Numbered from the stretch's first letter, positions 41,401 to 47,648 are shown. The stretch is 64,000 bases of DNA from an uncultured Eubacteriales bacterium (GCA_902765395.1 CACWZP010000010.1:1-64000); one strand, 5' to 3'. The notes: generated by a model from the letters alone, not told the origin. Made by a program: numbers and translations.

Positions 41401-44400
41401 CGTCGTTGCAGAAGTAGAAGTAGATCTTCTCCGGCTCAAGCGGCAGCAGATAACCGGTGGGCGGAACGGTCTCCACGACGTAGTACAGCACTTCGGACTC
41501 GATGCCGTCGCCGCCGACGATGACCAGTTCACCGCTTCCTTCGGTGATAAAGGTATTGGCAACCGAGTCGTCCGCGGCCTTCCGCACCTCAAACTCCGCG
41601 CCGGACAGCTTTTCGCCCGTCTCCTTGTCCATCTTGATGAGGGTCAGCTTGTGCTCCACGTACTCGTTTTTGATGACCACGTTGAAGCTGCTGCCGACGT
41701 TCTCCCCGGTCACGGTGAACTCCGGCGCCGCCTCGCCTTCGACGGCCTGGGCCGTGCCGACAGAGAGGCTATAGCTGGCGCTTTGGCTGATGCCATCGGG
41801 AATATCCCACGACACATCGCTGACGTCCTCGCGCACGCGATAGGTCTCGCCGGGCTGGAAGAGGTCGTCCGCGCCGCCCTTGTCGAAGGTCAGCGCCCCG
41901 CGGTCGAACTGGGCGTAGGTATAGCTCTCCACTTCCTCCCAGGTGTCCCCGGTCTTCCTCTCAAGGACGACCCTGATCCGATTCTTCAGATCCTCGGTCA
42001 GCTCGTGGTTGCCCGCGAAGCGCACCGCCACGTTCAGGCTGCTCGCCTCGCGCTGGAGGCGGATCTTCATGGTGTCGCCATTGAAATAGGTATAAACGCC
42101 GCCGGAATCATAGCTGGCGTCGTCGGTAATCATGAAGCTGTAGAGGGTATTGTCCTTTTTGTAGCCCGCGGGCACCTGGGTCATGTCAAGGAAGTAGACG
42201 GTGTTTTTCTCGATGGTCACGCCGTCCGCCTGGGCATCCAGCCGGATGTCCGCCTCGCCGCCGTCCGCCGTCTCAAAGGTCACCGGCTCGCCTTCACCGT
42301 TGAGCACGGGCCGCTGGTTGGCGTCCAGCAGGGCAAACTTCGCCCCGGGAAGGCGGTTTTGCATGTTCGAGCCGCCGTAGACCAGCAGCTTCACCATGTA
42401 GCCCGCCGAGCTGTCCACTTCGGACGCGGTGGGATAGATCGTCCGAGTGGATTCGGTGGAATCCTGGGCGATCTCCCCGTCGGCGCCGGACAGCGTGGCC
42501 AGGCTGGCGAAGGTGCACTCAGCGCCAGCGCCGCCCAGCACGCGCGTGGTATAGGTGATGGTCAGCGACTGCCCGTCGGGGATGGTATAGGTGCCGGTGG
42601 AGCCGCTGTAGTCGTAGGACGCGCCGACGCTCGTGGGATCAAACGTCACCGTATGATAGTTGATGGACTGGTTCGTATAGCGGGAGTCGTCCGCGCTGCC
42701 AAGCAGCGTGTCCCTGAGCGTGAGGGGCTCCCCTCCGTTCAGCTGCAGGCTGTCGGGATTGATCGTGACCTTATAGGTCACCTTGTTGCCGTCGACGCCG
42801 TTGATGGTCTTCTCAAGGATCGTCGTGATGAGGATGTCGCCCGGGATCGTCTCCGTGACGACGTAGTTTTCTGTGGTATCCAGGGTCTCGCCCGGCGTCA
42901 CGCCGTCAAAGATGACCACGCCTTCGTGCTTGCCCTTCTCTGTGGCGCTGCCGCTGGCGGTGACGCCCTCGAAGGTCAGGCCATCCAGAGTCTCCCCGTC
43001 GGCGTTTTTAACGGTATAGCCGGAAACCACGTGCATGTTGCCGTCATAGGCTGCCCAGCCGCTGTTGGCCACCAGGGTCACTTCAATGGGATCCACCGCG
43101 TCCGTCACACGGATCTCCACCGTCTGGCCATTCGCGAGCGCGAGGAACAGCGTCTCTTCGCTCTGGAAGGGCGCAAGGGCGGTGAGCCGCCAGTCGGAGC
43201 CTTCGTGCTCAACGGCGACCAGTTTGGGATTTGAGAAGCTGGCATCATTGACATCGGCCAGGGTGATCTCCGTCACGCCCAGCTCATTCAGCAGCGCGCT
43301 GAGCAGAATGGAATCCTCCCCCGCGATGCTGTAGGTATAATCGCCCCAGTGGAAGTCCACCGTGTAGCGGGCGAGCATCAGCGCGTACATGGAGAAGCCA
43401 TCTGCATCAAAGGCAACCGTGGCTTCATCAGTATTGCCGACTTCAGTCTGTTCTATTTCGACTTCAGTCTGTTCTGTGCCGATCTCCACGCTCATGGCCA
43501 CGCGGCCGCCGGCGCTTTCAGCCGCTTCGGTCTGCTCCATCAGCTCCACCGCGCCGCTATCGTCCATGTGGGCCACCAGGGCTTCCTGCTGATCGTCCAT
43601 GCGCGCGGCCATGCTCATGGCGACAGCTACGGGCACCAGCGGCTCGATCTCATTGCCGTCGGCGTCGTAGAAGGTGATGTCCACCACGAAGCAGCGCTCC
43701 ACCTCCAGGTTGTCCGTGGAGACGGCGTCGGTGAAGTCGGCGATGGTGTCATCGTTCCACACGGGTTTGACCACCATGGTCGTGCCCTCGGGGAACGCGC
43801 CTTCGGGAGCGTCCACGTCCACGCGCACAAACACCGTGCTGCCGGTAAAGTGCCGCGCAGAATAAGCGACTTCGGTCGGTTCTTCTGTGGGTTCCGGCGT
43901 CGGTTCTTCTGTGGGTTCCGGCGTCGGTTCTTCTGTGGGTTCCGGCGTCGGTTCCTCGGTGGGCTCGGCGGTAGGCTCCTCAGTGGGCTCGGCGGTTGGC
44001 GCCTCGGTGAGCTTGGCAGTGGGCGCCTCGGTGGGCTCTAACGTCGGTTCCCCGGTGGGCTCGGCGGTCGGCGCCTCGGTGGGCTCTAACGTCGGTTCCT
44101 CGGTGGGCTCGGCGGTGGGCGCCTCGGCGGGCTCTGCCGTCGGTTCCCCGGTAGGCTCCTCTGTAAACTCAGTAATCAGCTCGACTTCCGCTTCCTCGTC
44201 GGGTTCGTCCGCCGGTTTCTCAACTTCATCGGTTGCTTCGGTTGGCTCGGTTTCATCCTCGGTGGGCAGATCGATTTCAGGCTCCTCCACCGCTTCCTGC
44301 GTGGCATCGTCCACGGGCTGCTCTGGAAGGTCGGCCTCGGGCTCCTCGGTCGGTTCGGCGCCGACGCCATTGACCAGCGTCAGGACGCAGACCTCCTCCC

Positions 44401-45295
44401 CCGCGTATAAGGCCAGCCGTGCCTCGTCAAAATCACGGGTCACGGAGATCAGGTAGTCCCCGTCGACGGCTTCCACGGCGATCGGGTCCGCTTCCCCGCT
44501 GCCGTCGCCCAGCACGGCCACAGTTTCGACTTCGGTCGGTTTCAGGGACAGCCCGACGCGATCCAGCACCACGCTCAGCCGCTCCGGCCAAGCCGCGCTG
44601 ATTTCGTACACGGGTTCGGCCGTCGCTTCCGGCAGGGGCGCTTCGGTCTCCTCGGGCAGCGCCTGGGCCTCCCTCGCGCGCTTTTCCATCTCCTTGGCGG
44701 CGTCGTCGGGCCGCCGGAGGCGCACGATAAAGTAGTCGTCAGCGGTATAGACCATCAACCCCGCTTCCTCAAAGAAGCGCAGCGCACTGATGGTATAATC
44801 GGAAATCTCGTTCTTGTCGTTCAGGATCGGCTCGACATAAAGCGCTTCGCCGTCGGCCTGCTTCCCATCGGGATCCTGCTCGTCCAGGCTGCCCATGACG
44901 CTGATCATTTCCACGTCCTTCACCTTTTTGATGGGCAGCTTTGCATCGTCCACGATCCTGCTGAACAGGAATTCGCTGTCATAGCCCGCATTAAATATGT
45001 AGGTATTCTGATCGGCAGTCTCCGGATCTTCCCCGTCTTCCAGACCGAGGTCCACATCCTCCAGCTCCTCGACGGCCTGTTCCTCCTCTTCCAGGATATT
45101 CGCGTCATATTCGGCGGCGTCCACAGTTTGGGCGATGGCCATGCCAAAGTCCTCCACCGTGAATGTGAAGGAGTTCAGAATGAGGCTCAACGCGAGCAGG
45201 CAGCTCATCAGTCGCCCAAAATAGGCCAGGCTGAAGCGGCGGCCCCCCTGCGAACGCGCCCCATATGTATTCGTATTTCTGGTAGGATTTCTCAT
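26462..45295 (-). CDS. Giant (6,277-residue) mosaic surface protein: Pro/Thr/Glu stalk, Cna/SpaA folds and five beta-helix modules
   Basis: Starts after GTAGGAGGAAAAA. A signal-like hydrophobic segment (about 28-50, 'LMSCLLALSLILNSFTF') is followed by an acidic region, a T-E-P-rich repeat stalk (about 375-477), Ig-like and Cna-B/SpaA-type domains (to about 1,690), beta-helix module 1 (1,702-2,022), more Cna-like domains (to 2,640), a Listeria/Bacteroides 'YDANGG...FLGWTTD...LYAVWDK' repeat (about 2,650-2,735), module 2 (2,828-3,708), module 3 (3,710-4,375), SpaA domains, module 4 (4,677-5,200), module 5 (5,202-5,538) and final Cna/SpaA domains. The modules consist of GGAIYA/NGGAVY repeats like polymorphic-membrane-protein repeats. 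No LPXTG signal or C-terminal TM helix. Family role: very large adhesin; partner and ligand unknown. The frame is open for 18.8 kb. Confidence 0.9.
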   Translation of the reverse strand: MRNPTRNTNTYGARSQGGRRFSLAYFGRLMSCLLALSLILNSFTFTVEDFGMAIAQTVDAAEYDANILEEEEQAVEELEDVDLGLEDGEDPETADQNTYIFNAGYDSEFLFSRIVDDAKLPIKKVKDVEMISVMGSLDEQDPDGKQADGEALYVEPILNDKNEISDYTISALRFFEEAGLMVYTADDYFIVRLRRPDDAAKEMEKRAREAQALPEETEAPLPEATAEPVYEISAAWPERLSVVLDRVGLSLKPTEVETVAVLGDGSGEADPIAVEAVDGDYLISVTRDFDEARLALYAGEEVCVLTLVNGVGAEPTEEPEADLPEQPVDDATQEAVEEPEIDLPTEDETEPTEATDEVEKPADEPDEEAEVELITEFTEEPTGEPTAEPAEAPTAEPTEEPTLEPTEAPTAEPTGEPTLEPTEAPTAKLTEAPTAEPTEEPTAEPTEEPTPEPTEEPTPEPTEEPTPEPTEEPTEVAYSARHFTGSTVFVRVDVDAPEGAFPEGTTMVVKPVWNDDTIADFTDAVSTDNLEVERCFVVDITFYDADGNEIEPLVPVAVAMSMAARMDDQQEALVAHMDDSGAVELMEQTEAAESAGGRVAMSVEIGTEQTEVEIEQTEVGNTDEATVAFDADGFSMYALMLARYTVDFHWGDYTYSIAGEDSILLSALLNELGVTEITLADVNDASFSNPKLVAVEHEGSDWRLTALAPFQSEETLFLALANGQTVEIRVTDAVDPIEVTLVANSGWAAYDGNMHVVSGYTVKNADGETLDGLTFEGVTASGSATEKGKHEGVVIFDGVTPGETLDTTENYVVTETIPGDILITTILEKTINGVDGNKVTYKVTINPDSLQLNGGEPLTLRDTLLGSADDSRYTNQSINYHTVTFDPTSVGASYDYSGSTGTYTIPDGQSLTITYTTRVLGGAGAECTFASLATLSGADGEIAQDSTESTRTIYPTASEVDSSAGYMVKLLVYGGSNMQNRLPGAKFALLDANQRPVLNGEGEPVTFETADGGEADIRLDAQADGVTIEKNTVYFLDMTQVPAGYKKDNTLYSFMITDDASYDSGGVYTYFNGDTMKIRLQREASSLNVAVRFAGNHELTEDLKNRIRVVLERKTGDTWEEVESYTYAQFDRGALTFDKGGADDLFQPGETYRVREDVSDVSWDIPDGISQSASYSLSVGTAQAVEGEAAPEFTVTGENVGSSFNVVIKNEYVEHKLTLIKMDKETGEKLSGAEFEVRKAADDSVANTFITEGSGELVIVGGDGIESEVLYYVVETVPPTGYLLPLEPEKIYFYFCNDEALIPEILAGLPEGKTAINLTESYDSQTLDNKKARVTIPVMATWQGNDWPGAVASVTVQLYQSVDGGGPTPVLDENDQPRAKTLTANEPYDNTTFADLPARDDQDREITYSIEETAIAGIDGEDLLNRYVREYPISDSGIYIAYNKEATALTVLKEWVDRDGRPLTAEQLAQQSEVTFDVYRSKEPIPDGTRVDGVDNDEMTAFVASLEKVREGQGFEAGNDSVQIEGLDQYYYANGDFKPYYYYVLETVPSFGDEVYLPEETEGTITIRNLIAPETVKLTVTKAALVGDQRPESVDTDFHFTLALTKDDGNRVIRSYTVYNADGTTLTTDWDGKTDFDLKPEQSIELTLPVGVTAAITEAENREYKTETTSLPEAVVDLDDSGRVFKYAVKQEDGDVTVTFVNTLHVVCKVVDKQGTEQTFESFKSALAYIRQNPGDTVFDGVATIQMIDDYIMPATDVFDVQADENIVLTTADTASEAPTASVPFRADRTGDDPDAPADAAIVTRGGDGGSMISSAGTLTLGKVVLDGAKDDFTSTVDGGLVHSTGVLNLSDGTILRNSRTDGKGGAIYSEGTVNMPAGSRIEGNAAANGSAIYIESGALNMTGGRIENNVGASDGAVATTNIDALVNLSGSPVIYDNLNDQGEDANLFIGADSGSIINVLEPGLDAGAKIGVRAAQGHREINEMFAMADYDMTANLNCFINDEYGYKGKLRDGSHTNVIWNGLTLKILKQSDGQGVDERDTFTITITSTAIRRTDYSITGTPDYEITTTKGNTPGTIVLRDVAINRDLTISPLPVGSYTIEEAPSNYQTTYAAVEQESGQAIAPVSGAYPLNGDCVVTITDTRRQAAVNLNKNLDDRLVGDAPVDFGFAVTLAEADGTPINGYVLAEGIAATANGRTTFTLSPTNDESAKLELVAPVGATMTITETVNDDYSVGVSALTMPAEGAGEAIEDADAADNIFAFDVTDDGAVITFDNDRKMANFDLSVKLVNKVSAPETWNVTVTLAGEGGAAKGYDMSDDPEHPITTDDDGKAVIPFTFGKGESEKSVALVIPMGADLKVEQAPEIPALASHYTTVARINDGEVADVDIGSITQELRSIAFTNTRPMRDITVTNTVNGYAGNVQSFTYTATVTGEGPNKDYNEGGFVNGVMTFELAKGQNKVLSVPKGAHLTVTETEIVGYETKVKHGSSDLGVTLQDSFTVTDAVTVDFTNNQLINIILKNETSSNFENIRLSFGIATVMYRVNEAGTGQDQVPMSGKNATVSVEAGKTAVLEVNHDMSKVDNEQTYTVTFNTPKNGYLYTIYNEPSYHEFADPAILRVYNVQTGKVVNGKLRYSPTDSTVTFTAQPLVSYDANGGVWTTEMEGYNDRDGNRLVYQYAVDKGAKAPQPSPAPVYPTAEGIAFLGWTTDKTTNAIYDFESEENAVSGPMTLYAVWDKPQRDTHVVTVKNSTGDSLTVSVSVAGEARESLALAAGAYQNLTDIPDGAQLVLTASAATAMATSDQFADEDSAVNSFKVASVERDGTITFTPGICKITDAAGNTLYDNNGPAVYTKLSDAFTAYAGTLYTDDAHTATATPAAVKMLVDEYTIQQAAALVFPSKTMTLTTAGKDDATFPYAGQRDRATIYRYGSGNSNSCFNVSNEDSNITLTNIVLDGGSTKGRKAETATKGGLINVSDGKLNISAGTTLRNVEFKAYSDTSNGRGGAIYANNGTVTVNAGLFSNLHARGGGAIYAEGSATLSVTGTSGSTRFENCFAEAHTNNLGGHGGAIYYSGSHDLSIDGGTQCGVSVDANGKKTPLNNPGIVFVGCVAKANGTNKDNPGGNGGAIYTTTNSNYSVTIRGCGFVECSCKDNIKDNNDKGYGGGAVSGRNVKSLKIEYCRFEACDTLISGGAIMGHVKTNDSGVTVDSGVTVQNCDFENCSCKGQGGAVAVYQTVPSNTNSTTKLLFKDSIINNCSSGTSNGSGGAIQCYLPKLEFNNCDISKCWAGKEGGAVNHYFGDNYAQVWANSTLDVINTRFVSCRAENRYDPTALQHYGGAINSKAQIANVQNSYFEDCVSSIREGGALHLGGQGNNSKATISGTKFKNCMAQEEGGAVLASTYKLEITDSWFYGCSSFTAIGGAVCHYQNSRGDSTQDTTTIKGCVFSADPNNADGASCSAAKNGGAVWTRAKTVTIDATVEGGEIKQRCVFDGCTAGQNGGAVYLEYKQANSAATIKNSTINGCSATGNGGAVYSNYSANTSSVTIEDCKITENQAAYGSAVFAVNNAKVILKQSEQTQQSIAAGIGITGNIATNINGGAISAGGTGARLYFEGDVQVQDNTCSEDAENQHNVALNHDSNAVINTQNLGTNARIGVYATDSSGVFSRHGNEGDPFGTYDTPSANYLGNFSNDRNSLLYGYQSSPTDTKIYWGQYLCKITDAEGNTLQRPNGTPAVYQRLTTALGEFDQIEGEPVYIKMLVQDYTLFQTNAITNFPTKPVTLTTAGKSDEPYPYRGEEGTVCTISRTNSNNPLFKLNNAASTFKLENITLDGRRDKTASKGDYRLIEAEHGAVVINPGTTLQYGRVESGHQVGGAIYAKNADAPVTVNGAYDAEKNEATVKFINCNAVIDSSKRCHGAAIYAVNLTINSGENDSIGEYGTSIVDSCGYTGGAIYSSGAQLFIQGVAFENCYSASEGGAVYHNNNSTSATTTIENCGFVNCYTINSDQYSNGGAVNSKAGNLTVENCDFTGCYAKGCGGAINHGSDQANRVNTTIIGTTFDGCRTSGTNNSYGYGGSVYTRAKTVEITDCSVLNSTAHNYGGALYCENADNASRVTISGTEFDNCSVTRSAGYGGAIYSKTKALTLQNGSTRPTSISNCAVSIANKNGFSGAVYMETDDSAITIKGNTTITGCYANQGGAIYLKQKVTLNLEDSPVFTKNGYISRGGDILTSQKGACIYLVEGSTLNISGGPQFSRNIIYADTDAKKVTNGGVRDHARQDIYLAGYVNANARSICITDELTDSATSIWVWPEQGLHQQASEQFAIIKSGASVSGKSLELFRNALDDGTTFCSDGEHLAGVRLPNMDPNMVYWSKMHNVFFQKIDNKGVAVPGAEFKLYTDRACTQEIAGAVAESMDGEDDKGKVDFPSLPIGVYYMKETVTPNSFKPNNAVYLLLVGTPSLTHDNDPALWDGDGPLNVPNAQTMVQRTTTGNGIFFGVYLLDDNGKAILTTNLASEGEGIVNIRNDYTARFMKVDGNGAVLPGAGFTIYAPESPDGDGNPATFVDGYPQLEAWSRDGVYYPDPFVSADGTAKFKDLEGKTLKKGEVFLSGLPLGTYFLKEGTYPERNGSNRRTFYVENDRLYKLVITGEDEYTLSEWIRGNEYETYEKQQDGYYHIANTEAVCKLTDDSGKLLYEIGRDGVTRPAVYASLEEGFAAAESHALVTKAGSSVASNAALKLQALKDLTMTPTTYDGSHPLTLTTAARTATTDDRYVFATTRTSDTGRAEIKLSDSGSAMITVTNGAELTLNNINLNGQKSAGIAATAIQVTDSSLLTIRQNTLIKSFNGGAVRVASDSTLDVDGGSGRTAVFTDNETSGDGGAIYAAEDAEIKKLTNAQFTNNKAGENGGAISLHQPEGSELAISGVVFRNNTASGNGGAVSSNGNSAITLTNVTASGNTASGNTATGNGGGICAEGDVTLTSGTISNNTATGDGGGIWVGGDLAVTGGTLTGNRADNGGAVYLDGGDMTFKAGTMTNNTASENGGAVYAATGASVTMTGGAIAGNKAVSGAGVYLADGVGMTMSGGSVSGNTASGAEGGAINVGGANARISFSGNPFVYNNVDASRQQKNVVLSEDSNEIIRVTGALASSAKIGVYVPKTIDTLFDDHGARGTRFGTVDDPNVTDLRAFINDQDDKTFAINVTTDGGEQEMEWFLFLARVSGDGGKTWTYHDKLVDSVTYTRNGDSIHRGAFNQANQLTGNVIVETLLETHDRYTLQEEVRLEKSRTLTLRTTTDSEFTGGASNFTTTISRGFTTSGSMFAATAGTFEVDSIILDGSKAGDAAQQGGIIAVGNPDSTGTVTLTVHNAELKNGKARDGGAIYGYEGAAVNLTGSTRVHDCEASQNGGAVYVEDGASMTMSGTAAITGNNAANGGAVGVGGDTSRLVFSSAAKVSGNTMGTGEDAVDSNVYLNFNTNAIIAAKDLNRNADIGVYVTGDDTTEPFVTRGGAMDVFGVYEGATTGLRTFVNDRIGLRGKAKGSSEVMWEQVISVEVRYVHGLQSLTNVPTSSTLMYSNDSYSLPADQNPIDTIVADLMEQYGAEYEGKTDTMIFWRAFDAVDTNAGSYVESVELDSINGYVDPGKWKFCKPNNNFSKADGTKLVIYYTEPAYLTIINNTTHKLVENNNMMVHGMRVYNGYGYIVEIGDDGTLTYTDMPSNSALNLESGESITLMFPGGCGAAYSFNGGFQNVDNTTTIGCSRTGESDITLSGSTGSIGNIYNFTLPGNLSEEAGLDATGTAGRTTIVFGERLSLTIEKKWMNGSTETTGTSATFDIHRYSMVDDGTIHIMVMAKPYGSEDNTVVAERFLKEENFPVTMVYACSERSTWINITRNGQYMVTTDGQAKVEITMEMLGGSDVREVELYPMNLAGGECIGATFNKGSATRAPGTLTYDGVVQTITLPGSGDHPWSETISLDVKDVKTGKIYGYYVEETAHLPADYSEVTYSGHSDVNDLLTSTGTVTVTNSVAGGDVSFVKIDGYGEPLDGAEFTLYSDVSMADDKIVATCKSADGTTDGANALTYMEEETAKPYPKGTVLFQTVTAGTYYMKETAVPAGYEGNTDEKTVVYRMTIDDDGAMLLERKLATEAEALYKEVPKVETRAAEPATETTPAVPAEYEYRVMNASANSRKVILKKTDTDSVPLQGARFKVLRADLTEIVNGDYTEGDMGYYVSQANGVYFIDTLPFGKYYIHEIYKGGGTANVWYTLTVGQPSGLRRSRRAPQAIQLT
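26477..26509 (-). other. Perfect hairpin inside the last codons of the giant gene
   Basis: 14-bp perfect stem GGCCTGCGGCGCTC/GAGCGCCGCAGGCC with a 5-base loop, overlapping codons for the final 'GLRRSRRAPQA'. It looks like a terminator stem without its T run and coincides with the place where a sorting signal would be expected. Confidence 0.6.
43872..44160 (-). repeat. Tandem 24-base repeats coding the Thr-Glu-Pro stalk
   Basis: Units of 24 bases (eight residues, EEPTPEPT and EEPTAEPT/EAPTAEPT variants) are repeated about twelve times; the three units nearest 43872 are almost identical at DNA level, so length change by slippage or recombination is likely. The product is a rigid, acidic, wall-spanning type stalk. 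Confidence 0.8.
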
Positions 45296-45377
45296 TTTTT
45301 CCTCCTACTGCCCGATCGAAGGTTTTTACAGTGCTTTTCGACACCACTGCGTCGCATGAGCGCACATTTCCATCATT

Positions 45378-45424
45378 ACAGACCATAGTCTCTTGTTTGT
45401 GGCTTAATTTGGACTATCGTCTGT
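45378..45424. other. Imperfect inverted repeat in the 5' leader of the giant gene
   Basis: ACAGACCATAGTC (45378-45390) and GACTATCGTCTGT (45412-45424) can pair over 13 positions with one mismatch around a 21-base loop, about 83 bases upstream of the giant gene's start. On the plus strand it is followed by TTTTT and could act as a terminator of antisense transcription; on the minus strand it would be a leader-RNA hairpin or an operator. Confidence 0.5.
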
Positions 45425-45732
45425 TTTTGCAACATATTTTAGACCGGATTCTGTTTTATTGTGTCATATTTCCCAGGCTCTGGCCGACATTCGACAAGTG
45501 GGCCTGGGTATGGGTATAGCTATACACGATACCAACTTTATTATAATATATTCTCGGTTATTTGTCTACGTTTTTTTCTGCATTGCCGTATAACCATTTG
45601 TTATCCAGGCATGCAGATCAGCCGCCATGCCCATCAACTCCCATATGTCAGGCGTTGGCGCGGGATTCTCCATTATATAATGTAAAAAACCGCTCAAAAG
45701 TTCAAATTGCCCCAAGAATTAACTTTCAGGCC
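45425..45732. other. AT-rich intergenic region between divergent giant gene and rpsB
   Basis: No gene is seen. It is clearly AT-richer than the rest, with a TATAGCTATA palindrome (45516-45525) and a TTATTATAATATA run (45539-45551). Several weak -10-like boxes face the giant gene but no convincing -35/-10 pair could be assigned. It probably holds the giant gene's promoter and control sites. Confidence 0.4.
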
Positions 45733-45762
45733 TTGAATATGCCCCGTGAATTGTGTTATAAT
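45733..45762 (+). promoter_or_regulatory. Sigma-70 promoter of rpsB-tsf
   Basis: TTGAAT (45733-45738), 18-base spacer, TATAAT (45757-45762). The resulting leader of about 110 bases is GC-rich and may fold (CGCGCGGCGG..., GGGGGCAAAGCCCTC), which would suit autogenous control by S2, but no known leader motif is recognised. Confidence 0.75.
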
Positions 45763-45880
45763 TTTCGGGCAAAACGCACTTCTGCCGATTCGCGCGGCGG
45801 TTGACCGTAGGGGGCAAAGCCCTCATGGTGCCACGCGGAGTTGAAGCAGGAGGTGGAAAAAACAAGGAGGGAAACCCACT

Positions 45881-46606
45881 ATGGCAGTCATTTCCATGAA
45901 GCAGCTGCTGGAGGCCGGCGTTCACTTCGGCCACCAGACCCGCCGCTGGAACCCGAAGATGGCCCAGTACATCTTCACCGAGCGCAACGGCATCTACATC
46001 ATCGACCTGCAGAAGACCGTTCGCAAGATCGACGAAGCTTATATGTTCGTGCGCGACATCGCGCTGGAGGGCAAGAGCATCCTGTTCGTCGGCACCAAGA
46101 AGCAGGCCCAGGAGAGCATCGAGGTCGAGGCCAAGCGCTGCGGCATGTTCTATGTGAACAACCGCTGGCTGGGCGGCACCCTGACCAACTTCCGCACCAT
46201 GCAGACCCGCATCAAGCGCCTGAACGACATCGACGCGATGGAGAAGAACGGCCAGTTCGACGTCCTGCCCAAGAAGGAAGTCATCAAGCTGTGCGCTGAG
46301 CGCGAAAAGCTGCTGAAGAACCTGGGCGGCATTCGCGAGATGAAGAAGCTGCCCGGCGCGCTGTTCATCGTCGACCCCCGCAAGGAGCGCATCGCCGTGG
46401 CCGAGGCCCGCAACCTGGGCATCCCGATCGTGGCCATCGTCGATACCAACTGCGACCCCGATGAGATCGACTACGTCATCCCCGGCAACGACGACGCCAT
46501 CCGCGCTGTCAAGCTGATCGCCGGCAAGCTGGCGGACGCCGTGCTGGAGGGCAAGCAGGGCGAGCAGACCGAGGACGAAGCCGTTCCCGCTGCCGCCGAG
46601 GAATAA
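45881..46606 (+). CDS. rpsB: 30S ribosomal protein S2
   Basis: 241 residues, normal length. The start '[20 protein letters not shown]' followed by '[20 protein letters not shown]' is the S2 signature, with '[18 protein letters not shown]' and '[20 protein letters not shown]' further on. AAGGAGGGAAACCCACT precedes ATG. The protein ends in an acidic tail. It heads the conserved rpsB-tsf operon. Confidence 0.98.
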   Translation: MAVISMKQLLEAGVHFGHQTRRWNPKMAQYIFTERNGIYIIDLQKTVRKIDEAYMFVRDIALEGKSILFVGTKKQAQESIEVEAKRCGMFYVNNRWLGGTLTNFRTMQTRIKRLNDIDAMEKNGQFDVLPKKEVIKLCAEREKLLKNLGGIREMKKLPGALFIVDPRKERIAVAEARNLGIPIVAIVDTNCDPDEIDYVIPGNDDAIRAVKLIAGKLADAVLEGKQGEQTEDEAVPAAAEE

Positions 46607-46714
46607 TTGAACTTCCAAAGATTCATGCGACGCTCCCTTGTTGGAGTGCCGCTTGAATCGCGTAATGGAGCGATTGCGCTCCCCCACCCCACATCATCTT
46701 AGGAGGAATTCAAA

Positions 46715-47638
46715 ATGGCAAACTTCACCGCTAAGGACGTTATGGATCTGCGCGGCCGCACCGGCTGTGGCATGATGGATTGCAAGAAGGCGCTGACCGA
46801 GTGCGACGGCGACGTCGAAAAGGCCATCGACTACCTGCGCGAAAAGGGCCTGGCCAAGGCCGCCAAGAAGCAGAGCCGCATCGCCGCCGAGGGCATCGTG
46901 GGCAGCCATATCTGCACCAAGTGCGGCACCGGCGCCATCGTCGAAGTCAACTGCGAGACCGACTTCGTGGCCAACACCCCCGAGTTCAAGGAGATGGTCA
47001 CCGACATCGCCAAGCAGATCGTCAAGGGCAATCCCGCCGATGTCGACGCCCTGCTGGCCGAGAAGTATCTGGACACCGATTCCACCGTGGCCGACGTCAT
47101 CACCGAGAAGACCGCCAAGATCGGCGAGAAAATCTCCATCCGCCGCTTCGCCCGCTATGAGTGCGGCGAGAACGGCTTCGTAGATTCCTACATCCACATG
47201 GGCGGCAAGGTTGGCGTGCTGGTAAAGGCCGAGGTGCCCGAGGTGAACGACACCGTGAAGGAAGTGCTGCACGACGTGGCGCTGCAGATCGCGGCGGCCT
47301 CCCCCGTGGCTCCCGAGTATGTGACCCGCGACCAGGTGAACCCCGAGCACCTGCAGCACGAGACCATGATCCTCGCCGAGCAGGCCCGCAACGAGGGCAA
47401 GCCCGAGAAGATCATCGAGAAGATGGTCCAGGGCCGCATCAACAAGTTCTATCAGGAAGTCTGCCTGCTGGAGCAGGTCTTCGTCAAGGACGGCGAGACC
47501 CCTGTCGGCAAGATGATCGAGAAGAAGGTCCCCGGCATGAAGATCGTCGAGTTCACCCGCTACAAGATGGGCGACGGCCTGGAGAAGAAGGTCAGCGACC
47601 TGGCTGCCGAGGTTGCCGAGCAGATTGGCAAGAAGTAA
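46715..47638 (+). CDS. tsf: Elongation factor Ts
   Basis: 307 residues. 'MANFTAKDVMDLRGRTGCGM' and 'MDCKKALTECDGDVEKAIDY' are the UBA-like N-terminal signature; 'VEVNCETDFVANTPEFKEMV' is the second EF-Ts signature, followed by the dimerisation domain with a coiled-coil. It recycles EF-Tu-GDP. AGGAGGAATTCAAA precedes ATG. The 108-base gap from rpsB holds no clear promoter. A terminator follows at once, unusual before pyrH. Confidence 0.98.
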   Translation: MANFTAKDVMDLRGRTGCGMMDCKKALTECDGDVEKAIDYLREKGLAKAAKKQSRIAAEGIVGSHICTKCGTGAIVEVNCETDFVANTPEFKEMVTDIAKQIVKGNPADVDALLAEKYLDTDSTVADVITEKTAKIGEKISIRRFARYECGENGFVDSYIHMGGKVGVLVKAEVPEVNDTVKEVLHDVALQIAAASPVAPEYVTRDQVNPEHLQHETMILAEQARNEGKPEKIIEKMVQGRINKFYQEVCLLEQVFVKDGETPVGKMIEKKVPGMKIVEFTRYKMGDGLEKKVSDLAAEVAEQIGKK

Positions 47639-47648
47639 GCAACTCTTC

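Noticed and set aside
43872-44160. CRISPR-like regularly spaced repeats
   Set aside because: The 24-base periodicity is codon-phased (8 residues) and in the reading frame of the giant protein, with no spacers.
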